Assembly: GCA_964519335.1 (NCBI GenBank) | Contig: CAZFIA010000006.1 | Location: 9,541-73,540 of the forward strand | DNA: 64,000 bases | Direction of reading: 5' to 3' | Origin: JALZVT01 sp964519335 | GTDB taxonomy: Bacteria; Pseudomonadota; Gammaproteobacteria; Pseudomonadales; Azotimanducaceae | Part shown: piece after piece, positions 16,024 to 25,100 of the stretch | How positions within the stretch are numbered: position 1 is the stretch's first letter | How the letters are laid out: each line of letters begins with the position of its first letter | Notes under the pieces: model-generated | What the model was told of the DNA's origin: nothing | Database searches by the model: none | What the model saw: only the letters and a program-made list of their open reading frames with translations | Program-made: the position numbers and the translations under genes

Positions 16024-17256
16024 ATGGGTGAAGGAATTTTGAGTCGACTGGGCTGGCGCTGGTTTGCAGCGGTGGCGTTGTTCGGCTTGGCTATGGCGGG
16101 ACAAGCAATGGGGGTGGGCCTCAGCGAACGCATGGGTGAGCCAACCGGCTGGCTCACCCGGGCCTACTATAGTCTGGGGCTCTTTGTGGTGGGTGGTCTC
16201 GATCTCGGCATGCCTACGGGTGGCCCAGCGATTGGCCGTACCTTCCTTTGGATTGCTTTCTTTGGTGCGCCGTTGCTAACTGCGTCTGCTGTGATTGAGG
16301 CTGTGATTCGGCTTGTAGCGCCGGAGAGCTGGCAGCTTGTGCGCATGCGTGATCACATAATTATTGCTGGAGCGAGTTCGCTCACTCGCTACTATTTGCA
16401 GGCGCTGCGGGTACGCGATCCAAAAGTACAGGTCGTGCTGGTCACCAACGAACCGGATAGCGCGGAGGCGCGCGACATCGCACAGTCTTATCGAGCGGTT
16501 GTGGTATCCGGTGCCATCAACGGCGATTTCCTGGTGAAGAGCCTGCGCATCTCAAAGGCACGGCGCATCTTGTTGTTTGGCGACAACGACTATCGGTCCT
16601 TCGAAGCGGCAGCGCGGATGATAGAGCGCAGGCCTAGTGTAGCCGATCGAATAGTTCTGCACTGCCACAATCTGCGGTTCCTAAGATCGATGCAGGAAAC
16701 CGAGTTGATCAAGCGCATCAATAGTTTTAACGCCTACCATCTTGCGGCGTCGGGTCTGGTACGCGAGAGTTTAATTGGGCATATGCACAAGACCGTCGAG
16801 CGCGATGTAGTGGTGTTGGCAGGCTTTGGTCGCTTCGGCCAGACCATTCTGGAAGAGCTGCAGATTAATGCGGCAGACGAAATGGATATTGTCGCGGTGA
16901 TTGATACCGATGCGAAGCGCCGCATCCTGGTGGTCGATGAACAAGAGCGCATAGCAGGTAGTTATCAGCGGGAGGTGCTGGAAGGCGATATCGCCGACCC
17001 TGAGGTGTGGCAACGACTTGGCAAGATAGTGAACCTTGCGGTTGGCGAGCCAGTGATTGTATTGGGTACGGGAAACACCGCGCAGAACTTGCGTGCTGGT
17101 ATTTGGCTGAAGAAAAACTATCCCAAAGCTGTGGTGCACGTGCGCACCCGGGGTAAATCTCGGTTGGCGGCAGTAGTGGGCGAAGAATATGACATCAACA
17201 GGATAAGCATGAATGCACTGGTTGAGGAGCACATGCCCGCTGAGTGGATCAGTTAA
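16024..17256 (+). CDS. Two-helix membrane protein with two RCK/TrkA-N-like domains
   Basis: 410 residues. Residues about 10-105 contain hydrophobic helices around a loop (GGLDLGMPTGG) that sits where K+ channels have a pore helix and TVGYGD filter; the filter is absent. Residues about 110-235 (DHIIIAGASSLTRYY) and 262-400 (DVVVLAGFGRFGQTI, then VIVLGTGNTAQNL) are Rossmann-type nucleotide-binding domains of the RCK/TrkA-N class. The plan resembles ligand-gated K+ channels or Castor/Pollux-type proteins, but ion selectivity cannot be inferred without the filter. It follows the hotdog gene by 33 bases and converges with the COG0523 gene, overlapping by four bases. Confidence 0.65.
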   Translation: MGEGILSRLGWRWFAAVALFGLAMAGQAMGVGLSERMGEPTGWLTRAYYSLGLFVVGGLDLGMPTGGPAIGRTFLWIAFFGAPLLTASAVIEAVIRLVAPESWQLVRMRDHIIIAGASSLTRYYLQALRVRDPKVQVVLVTNEPDSAEARDIAQSYRAVVVSGAINGDFLVKSLRISKARRILLFGDNDYRSFEAAARMIERRPSVADRIVLHCHNLRFLRSMQETELIKRINSFNAYHLAASGLVRESLIGHMHKTVERDVVVLAGFGRFGQTILEELQINAADEMDIVAVIDTDAKRRILVVDEQERIAGSYQREVLEGDIADPEVWQRLGKIVNLAVGEPVIVLGTGNTAQNLRAGIWLKKNYPKAVVHVRTRGKSRLAAVVGEEYDINRISMNALVEEHMPAEWIS

Positions 17257-18233
17257 GCCTGAGCTCTCAGATAGCGCGTGGCTACTCGCTCCAGTTGCTC
17301 GATCGGTAGCTGATTGCGAAGGCCGATAGCTACAAGCCGGGTGTTGTTTGCGGTCGAACTGCTTTGTTCGTCTTGATGGTCTCTTTGTTTGGCTCCTGGT
17401 TGCAAAGAGACTAGCGATAGTCGCTGGTATTTTCCGACCTTGTGCCACTCAAGCAAGCCGCGCTCGGTTGCGATAAAGCCTTTGCCTCGCAGCAGATCCA
17501 CAGGGAACTCTGCAAGCATCGCCTCTGCGCTTTCGTAGCTCAGCACCTTCTCGGCTTCAAAATTCCAGGTGACATAGGTTTCGTGGTGCTGGTGTTGTTC
17601 AGCTGGCACCTTCTGTTTGCGTGCATGACTCGATATAGCGCCCGAGCCAAGCAGAAGGGGCTCGGGGATGTCGCAAAACGATGTAGCCACGAGGGGGGCA
17701 TCATGAGTGAGTTTTGCTAACCATTCTTGCAGTTCAATTGCTCGATCTTCGCTTATCAAATCAATTTTGTTGAGCACCAGCAGGTCGGCAGCCTTGAGTT
17801 GTCTCGTTACGGTGTTTGCGACGTATTTGTCGCGTGCCTTTTGTTTCACGCTGGTTGCGTCCGCAACCACCACTACTGCATCAAGCGTCAACCCTGGTGC
17901 TTTGCCGTACTGGGCGAGGCTATGTACATCGGCGACGCCACTGGCTTCGATAACTATGTGGTCTGGCCGAGCGCTCGCGCTCATGAGCGTGTCAATGGCG
18001 GCGTCGAAACCGTCTGTGAGTCCGCAGCACACACAACCGTTGGTCAGATTGATTTGCTGGTCGGTTTGGGTTTCGATTAGTTTGGAATCTATGTTAATTG
18101 CGCCGAAGTCATTGACCAGTAGCGCTATTCGCAGGCCATGACTCGCTTCCAGAAGTCGGTTGAGGAGGGTAGTTTTACCCGCGCCGAGATAGCCGCCCAG
18201 TACCGTAAATGCGATTTTAGGCTCGGAGGTCAA
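17253..18233 (-). CDS. CobW/COG0523 family GTPase, putative metallochaperone
   Basis: 326 residues. Walker A GGYLGAGKTT at about residues 13-22, the metal-binding CxCC (C67, C69, C70 in NGCVCCG), and the guanine-specificity NKID near residue 155. A His-rich loop (EQHQHHETYV, about 218-227) adds likely metal ligands. COG0523 proteins use GTP to deliver zinc or other metals to client enzymes. Its start overlaps the stop of an amidohydrolase by four bases, so that metalloenzyme is a natural client candidate; this is inference. Confidence 0.9.
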   Translation of the reverse strand: MTSEPKIAFTVLGGYLGAGKTTLLNRLLEASHGLRIALLVNDFGAINIDSKLIETQTDQQINLTNGCVCCGLTDGFDAAIDTLMSASARPDHIVIEASGVADVHSLAQYGKAPGLTLDAVVVVADATSVKQKARDKYVANTVTRQLKAADLLVLNKIDLISEDRAIELQEWLAKLTHDAPLVATSFCDIPEPLLLGSGAISSHARKQKVPAEQHQHHETYVTWNFEAEKVLSYESAEAMLAEFPVDLLRGKGFIATERGLLEWHKVGKYQRLSLVSLQPGAKQRDHQDEQSSSTANNTRLVAIGLRNQLPIEQLERVATRYLRAQA

Positions 18234-19903
18234 CTCTTTGCTGCTTTCTGTTTCGCTGCTTCATGAATTTCTCCGCTAAGTACCGTACCCCAAACTTCGA
18301 TGTCTCGAATATGCAGCGGATCGACGCTGAGCGGATTCTCTTCAAGAATTGCGAAGTCGGCCTTCTTGCCGGCTTCGATAGAGCCGATCTGATCGTCCAT
18401 GTGCAATACGTAGGCCGCGCCGATGGTGACCGCGTGCAGGGCATCTAGCGGCGATATTTTTTCATGCTCGCCGAGCACACGACCCTTGGGTGTCAGCCGA
18501 TTTACGGCACACCACATGGTATGGAGCTGACCCAGTGGGGTTACTCCGGCATCTGAGTGCAAGGCGAATGGCACGCGCTCGCGTAGTGCGCTCGCGCAGG
18601 GTTCAAGCGCGTTAGCGCGTTCAGGCCCTACCGTAAACTCGTAGTGCTGGTCGCCCCAGTACCAAAGGTGATTGGCAAAGAAATTGGCGCACAGCCCCAG
18701 GCGATGCATTCTCTTTAGTTGAGCCTGAGTAGTGAGTTGCGCGTGGGTAAGCGTGTGGCGGTGATCCAGCCACGGGTGTTCAATGAGTAGCGACTCAACC
18801 GTGTCGATTGCCAGTTCCTGAGTGAGGCTGCCGTTGCAGTGCATGTGCACATTGATACCCGCTTTGTGAAAGGGGCGTAGCCAGTCAATGAGCTGTTCGG
18901 GCACGGTGAGCAACTGGCCGTGATCTTCGCCAGTGATGTAGCCCGGTTCCTTGATCATGGCGGTAAAGCCCTGAATAGAGCCGTCAAGAATAAACTTGAC
19001 CCCGGGAAAGCACAGCTTGTCAGTCTCTTCTTCGCGCAGTTCGAGGATTTTTTGCGCGGCGCCACCGAAATCGGCATTGAGCCCCGGCATGGCGGCAATG
19101 TTGTACATGGCGACGCGCAAGGGGAAGTCTTCTTCTGCGGTGACCTTTTGCCACATCGCTTTGCCGCGAGGCGCGATGATAAGGCCGCCAGCGAGGTCGG
19201 TGCAGGTGGTGATTCCGGCATTGCGGGCGCTGGCGCCAAAGTTACGAAGGGCATCCTCCGTAATGTTTGCAAGTTGCACCGCTCGATAGCCGGTTTTGCA
19301 CAGCGCCATGGCCGGCGGCTCGCGCATCTCGCCGTTTAACTCACCGTTTGGGAAACGACCTACGCCCTCGACCTGTGTTTCTTTGGTTATCCCATCCAAT
19401 GCGAGCATTGCGCTATTGGCAGTAGCCAGATGACCACTCGCGTGGAACATGAATATGGGCCGGGTCGCCGATACCCCGTCGAGGTGCTCGAGAGTGAGCC
19501 TGGGCTCGTCATCGAAGTAGATGGGATCAAAACCGCGGGTAACCAGTGGTTCAGCAGGATCGCTCATCTGCTGATCCAGAGTTTTCAGGTGTTCAATGAG
19601 CGCTGGGTAGCTGCGAAATCCTTTTGCCGTGCTGCCGTCGGGTAAGGGGCGATCAAAATAGCCCACGTAAGGCATTAGAGCGGTTGCCCCTTCCATGACA
19701 TGAGCGTGGGCTTCAACAAAGCCCGGAATGATGACTTTCTTGGCAAACCGGTCGTCGATTTTGTAGTCGCCCCAGGGAGCAAGTTCGGAAAGCGTGCCTG
19801 CACCCAGTATCAAACCGTCGCGAACGGCCACGTGGGTCGCCACTGGATTGGCCGGGTTCATCGTAATAATCGTTTTGGCTGAATAGATGGTTATTTCGTT
19901 CAT
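18230..19903 (-). CDS. Amidohydrolase family protein (YtcJ-like)
   Basis: 557 residues. The start MNEITIYSAKTIITMNPAN is typical. Metal motif VIIPGFVEAHAHV (HxH), middle HMHCNGSLTQELAID, HRHTLTHAQL, and late Asp in FALHSDAGVTPLG. TIM-barrel metal-dependent hydrolase of unknown substrate; it is a different subgroup from the 5521-6942 gene. Coupled through a four-base overlap to a COG0523 GTPase downstream, suggesting metal loading of this enzyme by its neighbour. The upstream spacer (19904-20163) is AT-rich and shared with the divergent amine oxidase cassette. Confidence 0.85.
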   Translation of the reverse strand: MNEITIYSAKTIITMNPANPVATHVAVRDGLILGAGTLSELAPWGDYKIDDRFAKKVIIPGFVEAHAHVMEGATALMPYVGYFDRPLPDGSTAKGFRSYPALIEHLKTLDQQMSDPAEPLVTRGFDPIYFDDEPRLTLEHLDGVSATRPIFMFHASGHLATANSAMLALDGITKETQVEGVGRFPNGELNGEMREPPAMALCKTGYRAVQLANITEDALRNFGASARNAGITTCTDLAGGLIIAPRGKAMWQKVTAEEDFPLRVAMYNIAAMPGLNADFGGAAQKILELREEETDKLCFPGVKFILDGSIQGFTAMIKEPGYITGEDHGQLLTVPEQLIDWLRPFHKAGINVHMHCNGSLTQELAIDTVESLLIEHPWLDHRHTLTHAQLTTQAQLKRMHRLGLCANFFANHLWYWGDQHYEFTVGPERANALEPCASALRERVPFALHSDAGVTPLGQLHTMWCAVNRLTPKGRVLGEHEKISPLDALHAVTIGAAYVLHMDDQIGSIEAGKKADFAILEENPLSVDPLHIRDIEVWGTVLSGEIHEAAKQKAAKS

Positions 19904-20163
19904 GAAACGAGTATGGCGAGTCTCTGGATGAGGGTCGACAGTGTTTTTTGTGGTCCCGTTTGTAAGAAAAATTTTGGCTGGTTTAGGTCAAATAGTGCGG
20001 GTTCCGTGGGTTCGTAATTAGGCTAACAACTGTTTGTAATTGAATTAGGAGACATCGCTAAACTATTGATTAATATAAAGTATACCTTTACAAGCCTTTA
20101 CCCCTAAGTCCGCCGCACTCTGCCAGAATTTACGGCTAGTAAAAACGATTGTTGCAGGTGTGC
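19904..20163. promoter_or_regulatory. AT-rich divergent spacer
   Basis: 260 bases with no convincing gene between the amidohydrolase and the amine oxidase cassette, clearly more AT-rich than its surroundings. It contains TATA-like hexamers (TATAAA at 20074, TATACC at 20081), but I find no well-spaced -35 partner. A near-repeat CTTTACAAGCCTTTAC lies at about 20087-20102. Probably the promoter region of the cassette. Confidence 0.4.
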
Positions 20164-20949
20164 ATGGAAACAATGCGAAGCGGATCGGCCGGGAATAACT
20201 CGGCGGTGAGATTTTTTGGGGGCGGTTCCTTGGCGCTCGCTGGTGTTGCCCTTGCACTCGCTATGGCTGCATCTCCGGTGGCAGCAGACCGCACAAGCGG
20301 TGGCCCCAAAATGCACGACGGCATGAATTCTCAAGAAGAAAAGCGCGCCATGCGCTCGCTCGACAACGATCAATCGCTCAAGCGGCGCGCCAAAGCGCAC
20401 AAGCGGCGCTTGAGCGCTAACGCGCAAGTGGTGCCTTTAGATCCGCAACTGTTACTCATGGAGCGTCGCCGCGACAAAGGCGCAGCGCTTCGATTGGCCG
20501 ACGCCTGGTACTACGACTACGAGCTCAACGAGACTATCAAGAAGACTATCGATCTCGCCTCGGGAGACGTCCTCTCCTCTGAGGTGGTCATTGGAACGCA
20601 GCTGCCATTGGTCGAGGCCGAAATTACTCGGGCATTTGATGTGTTACTTGCAAGCGCGCCTGACAGACGCGCGCTCGAACAAGCTTACAGGGCTGTGACC
20701 GGAAAACGTTTCGAGGACCGTTCCCAGGTCAGCTACAAGGCGTTCATCTTTCACCCAGATACCGTCGTTGATGGCCTGGTTCCCGCGGCGCGCCGGTGTG
20801 GCGTACATCGTTGCGCGCAGATGCTGATTTACACCCACGACAACATTGCGCTCAACACCGCGCCTGTCGTCGATATCTCTACCTCCCGTGTGCTGCAGAA
20901 CCTTGAGCTACGCGCGCGAGAAATTGTTCGTCGCGGGGAGGCTCTCTGA
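20164..20949 (+). CDS. Secreted protein resembling the N3 domain of copper amine oxidases
   Basis: 261 residues from ATG 20164; a TTG frame starts at 20149 but the ATG gives a cleaner signal peptide (hydrophobic ALAGVALALAMAASP then VAADR). After a basic linker, residues about 115-250 read like a CuAO N3 domain: WYYDYELNETIKKTIDLASGD, a strand and turn giving LSSEVV, TQLPLVEAEITRAFDVLLA, and a final strand ending PVVDISTSRVLQ. The next two genes encode CuAO catalytic domains without such N-domains and overlap start to stop, so the enzyme appears split over separate polypeptides. N3 assignment is from pattern only. Confidence 0.55.
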   Translation: METMRSGSAGNNSAVRFFGGGSLALAGVALALAMAASPVAADRTSGGPKMHDGMNSQEEKRAMRSLDNDQSLKRRAKAHKRRLSANAQVVPLDPQLLLMERRRDKGAALRLADAWYYDYELNETIKKTIDLASGDVLSSEVVIGTQLPLVEAEITRAFDVLLASAPDRRALEQAYRAVTGKRFEDRSQVSYKAFIFHPDTVVDGLVPAARRCGVHRCAQMLIYTHDNIALNTAPVVDISTSRVLQNLELRAREIVRRGEAL

Positions 20950-22145
20950 TGAAAATAGTTACTCGAATATTGGCAGGTGTTTTGGCGAGTGTTGCCGCTC
21001 TTTCAGCAAGCAATGCGCAGGCCGTGGTCTGCCCAGGCGGGCAAGATATCGATGTCACTCTGCCCACCAACGCTCGCTGGGAAATGTGTTGGGCCACTAA
21101 CTCTGCCGAAGGTGTGGTGCTTAGTGATGGTCATTTCACCGACGCTGACGGACTCCGACGCAAAGTGTTCAAGAGCCTGTCGGTTGCGCAGATCAATGTT
21201 GTTTTTGATGACGCCACACCCACCCAGAATCTGGTGACAAGCGCCGGTCTTGGTGGCTCGAACTTCCTTTCCATGTCGGCTTCTGATTGCCCGTCAGGCA
21301 CACGTCACGGCGGCGTGCTGTGCCAACAAACCGAGGCGCGTGGGTATGCCTACAAGTCTTATGCCATTCAGCGACAAGGTTACAACCTGGTATTGACCAG
21401 TTCTTCTACTCCATCGGTAAGCACCTACATCGTGCGCTGGGCCTTTGGGGACGACGGTTCTGTTGCCCCTTCTATTGGCTTGTCTGGCGCGCTACCCCGT
21501 GTGACCAATGGCAACGCCGCTAACGGCTGGCCGGTGGATGCCTCCGGAACCACGGGTGTGGGCTTCACCAACAATTATTTCTGGCGCATGGATTTTGATT
21601 TAGGCACCGACGCCGCGGACGACGCGGTGCAGGAATTCTCGCTTGTGCCAAGTGCAGATCGTCGTCGCAAAACGAATACGCTCACGGCGCTGGATTTCGA
21701 GTCTGCACGAGCGGTAAATGAAAACCTCAAGCGCTCTTGGCGCATCCTTGATACTCAGATCACTAACGCTGATGGGCGACCAATTTCCTATCACCTCGAA
21801 CCCCTGCACACCGCGCATCGCTATCGAGGTAGCTCTAGTTTGTTGGCTACCGATGCCCAGTTTACTCGCTACAAAGCTTGCGAACGCTTTGCCTCAGAGA
21901 ACACTGCGGCTAACTGTGGCTCATCTATCACAGACTACGTAAGTGGTGAGTCGATTGCGGGTCAGGACGTTGTGATGTGGTACTCCGTAAGCTATCACCA
22001 CTTACCCCGAGCTGAAGATGGCCCGACGATTAGGGTTCAGTGGAACGGGTTCATTGTTGTACCTCGTGACTGGACGGCGACTAACCCTCTAGCCCTCTTG
22101 GATATGGACCATGTGTTCTGGGCTCGGCCGGAGCAGGCATCATGA
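20949..22145 (+). CDS. Secreted copper amine oxidase-like protein, catalytically degenerate
   Basis: 398 residues with signal peptide (cleavage after SNAQA). The body follows the CuAO catalytic beta-sandwich: WEMCWATNSAEGVVLSDGHF, GLGGSNFL, DDGSVAPSIGLSGAL, NNYFWRMDFDLG, YHHLPRAED and WNGFIVVP. Key residues are lost when aligned with its downstream paralogue and classical CuAO: catalytic base Asp is L95, the Tyr that becomes topaquinone is S158, and the HxH copper ligands are F206 and N208; only the third His region (YHHLPR) remains. It should not bind copper normally or form TPQ. Overlaps its neighbours by one base upstream and four bases downstream, so it is likely made with them, perhaps as a structural partner. 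Confidence 0.7.
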   Translation: MKIVTRILAGVLASVAALSASNAQAVVCPGGQDIDVTLPTNARWEMCWATNSAEGVVLSDGHFTDADGLRRKVFKSLSVAQINVVFDDATPTQNLVTSAGLGGSNFLSMSASDCPSGTRHGGVLCQQTEARGYAYKSYAIQRQGYNLVLTSSSTPSVSTYIVRWAFGDDGSVAPSIGLSGALPRVTNGNAANGWPVDASGTTGVGFTNNYFWRMDFDLGTDAADDAVQEFSLVPSADRRRKTNTLTALDFESARAVNENLKRSWRILDTQITNADGRPISYHLEPLHTAHRYRGSSSLLATDAQFTRYKACERFASENTAANCGSSITDYVSGESIAGQDVVMWYSVSYHHLPRAEDGPTIRVQWNGFIVVPRDWTATNPLALLDMDHVFWARPEQAS

Positions 22146-25100
22146 GCCTTCGCAAACCTCTAAATCGCGCCCTTCTTGCGTGTGCCTCGCTCATGTTTGC
22201 TGGCGAAGCAGCGGCGCTTGAATGTTCAACGCAGTTTCAAATTCAGCAGAGCTTTGCCAACGGCGCGGTGTGGGAAATGTGCTTCGAAGAGCAGCAGCGC
22301 GAAGGCATAGTGCTACGTGACATAAACTACACCTCGCCGGCTGGTGTTAAGCGGCGCGTACTGTATCAGGCGAACCTTGCGCAGATTCACGTTCCTTATG
22401 ATGACGATGGTGCTCGTTTTCACGACGTGAGCGACTTTGGCCTGGGTGGAGCACGACTGAATGACCTCACGCCTGCTGACTGCCCGACGGGTACGCTGGT
22501 TCAAAATGCCGGCAAAGATGTCATGTGTAGTACCGTTCATGATGCTGCAGCACTTTCGACCCCCAACGAAGTTCGCTATGGCGAACTGCTTGCGCTGTTC
22601 AGCGTATCTCACGTAGGTGCCTACAACTATGTGCCGGAGTGGCGCTTTTTTGATGACGGCACAATCGAACCTGCGATGGGTGCCACCGGTCGTTTGCAAC
22701 GTTACACGGTTTCGGAAGAGTACGGCTGGCCGGTACGAACGGGTACGTCACCCGTGGGTGTCTCGCACCTGCACAACTATTATTGGCGGCTCGATTTTGA
22801 CCTCGACGGTGGCGATGATGATCGCTTTGAAGAGCTTGAGTTTGTTAATGGGCCTGGTGGAACGAGGGAGTTGCGTTCTACCCAGTTTTCGACGGAGGCA
22901 GCACGTTCGATAAACGCCAGCACCCAGCGTTTCTGGCGCGTAGCCGATGCGGGAACCCAAAGTGGATCGGGACGCGCTATCTCATATGACATTGTGCCCT
23001 TGGAAACCGGTCACAGCGATGTAGGCCCAACTTTTGAGCCCTGGACGTTTAACGACATTTACGCAACCAACTATCGCGCCTGCGAACGCTTTTCGTCGCA
23101 CAACCCTGCCGATGCGGCCGGCGGCTGTGTGAGCAATGGTGACGTTTCGGGTTTTGTAAACGGCGAATCTATTGCAAATAACGACCTTGTGGTGTGGTTT
23201 GGACTGACGTTTCACCACACCCCGAGGGATGAAGACGAAGCCTTCATGAACACGCACTGGAACCGGTTTCGGTTGTCGCAGCGGGATTGGCTGGATGTAG
23301 GTTCAAGCAACTCTAATCCTGTTGTTAGTCCTCTCTCAGATCGCCTGAATAACGTTGGCGACGCTGTTAACTTCTCGGCTTCAGCAACTGATGTCGACGG
23401 TGATGCGCTCACCTTTACTGCTCAGGGTTTACCGCCTGGCTTAAACATCTCTGCTAACGGGAACATCAGCGGTACGCTTGCCTCTTCTGGCACCTTTACG
23501 GTCAGTGTTACGGCGACAGATGCCCTCGCTGCGAGTGACACGGAGAGCTTCATCTGGAACGTGCAATCAAGTAGCTCCGGTGGCGGTAGCGTCAACTTCG
23601 CTAGCACTCAAACCGAAGCCTATGGCGGTCAGGACATAGCTGGGAACGTGCAGGTGCAGGACGCCGGCGGCACTCTATTATTACAAGATAACACCTGGCG
23701 TCGAACCTCTACAGCGTTTGATATCACGCCAACCACCGTGCTTGCCTTTGAATTTGCTAGTTCGTCTCAGGGCGAAATTCACGGTATTGGATTTGATGCA
23801 GATAACACGCTTACGCGAAACCAGATCTTCCAGCTCTGGGGCACGCAACTCTGGGGTCTTCAAGACTTCGCCACCTACAGTCCATCGGGCTTTGTTAGCT
23901 ACGAAATTCCTGTAGGTACCTTCTATACCGGTACCGGTATGCGAATGATTTTTGTGAACGACTTTGATACCGGGTCTGGCAACAATAGTCAGTTCCGTAA
24001 CGTTCGAGTGTTTGAGTCAACCGGCAATAATAGTGGCAATAGTAATGTAGCCCCTGTTGTTACTACTCCAGGCAATCAGAGCTCGGTGAGTGGGACATCT
24101 GTTAGCTTGCAGTTGAGCGGCTCCGACGCCGACGGCGATGCACTGAGCTGGTCTGCGAGCGGCTTGCCCCAAGGGCTGGCTATTGGAGCAGCCAACGGTC
24201 GAATCACAGGTACCCTGAGCGTCGCCGGCACGAACAATGTTGTTGCAACCGCGACTGACCCCTCAGGGGCAACGGGCAGCAGTAGTTTTGTCTGGACTGT
24301 AACCAATCCACAGAGTGGCGGCGTACCTACCAACGTTGCACGGCAGGGCACCGCTACGCAGGTTTCAACATTAGCAGTGGGATTTGATTTAGGTGCCAGC
24401 CAGGCTATCGATGGTGGTACTAATGGCAATATTCAGGCCTTCACGTTGGCCCATACAGACCTCGCCACAGAAGCCTGGTGGCAGATCGATCTGGGTGCGA
24501 GCTACGATCTAAGTCGAATCGAGCTCTACAACCGTACTGACTGCTGCAGCTCATCCCTGCAGAACTTCCACATACTGGTAAGCGATACGCCGTTTGTCTC
24601 CACCTCGCTTGCCGCGACTCAAGCGCAACCGGGCGTGCTCGATTTGGCGCAAGCTGCAATTGCTCCTACCCAGTCGACGATAGCGCTTTCGCGCCGTGGC
24701 CGATTTGTACGGATTCAGCTTGAAGCAACAGACTATCTGCAGCTTGCCGAGGTTGAGATCTACGGTGTTCTTGCGAGTGGTAGCAACACCAACTTTGCAC
24801 CAACCGTGCAAAACCCCGGTGCCCAGGCCACTCTATTAGGCGCAAGCGTTAACCTGCCGGTGATTGCTTCAGACCTTGAGAACAACCCTCTGTCGTACGG
24901 CGCAACCGGCTTGCCCCCTGGTCTCGACATTAACGCGCAAACCGGTGTGATCGGCGGTACCCCAAGCCAGGCCGGTAGTTTCACCGTCGCACTTGAGGTT
25001 TCAGACGGCGGCAGCAACACCAACCTGACCTTTGACTGGCTGGTAACCTCAAGCGCTTTGCCTGCGAACGTGGCGCTCGGTGGTGTTGCTTCCCAGAGTT

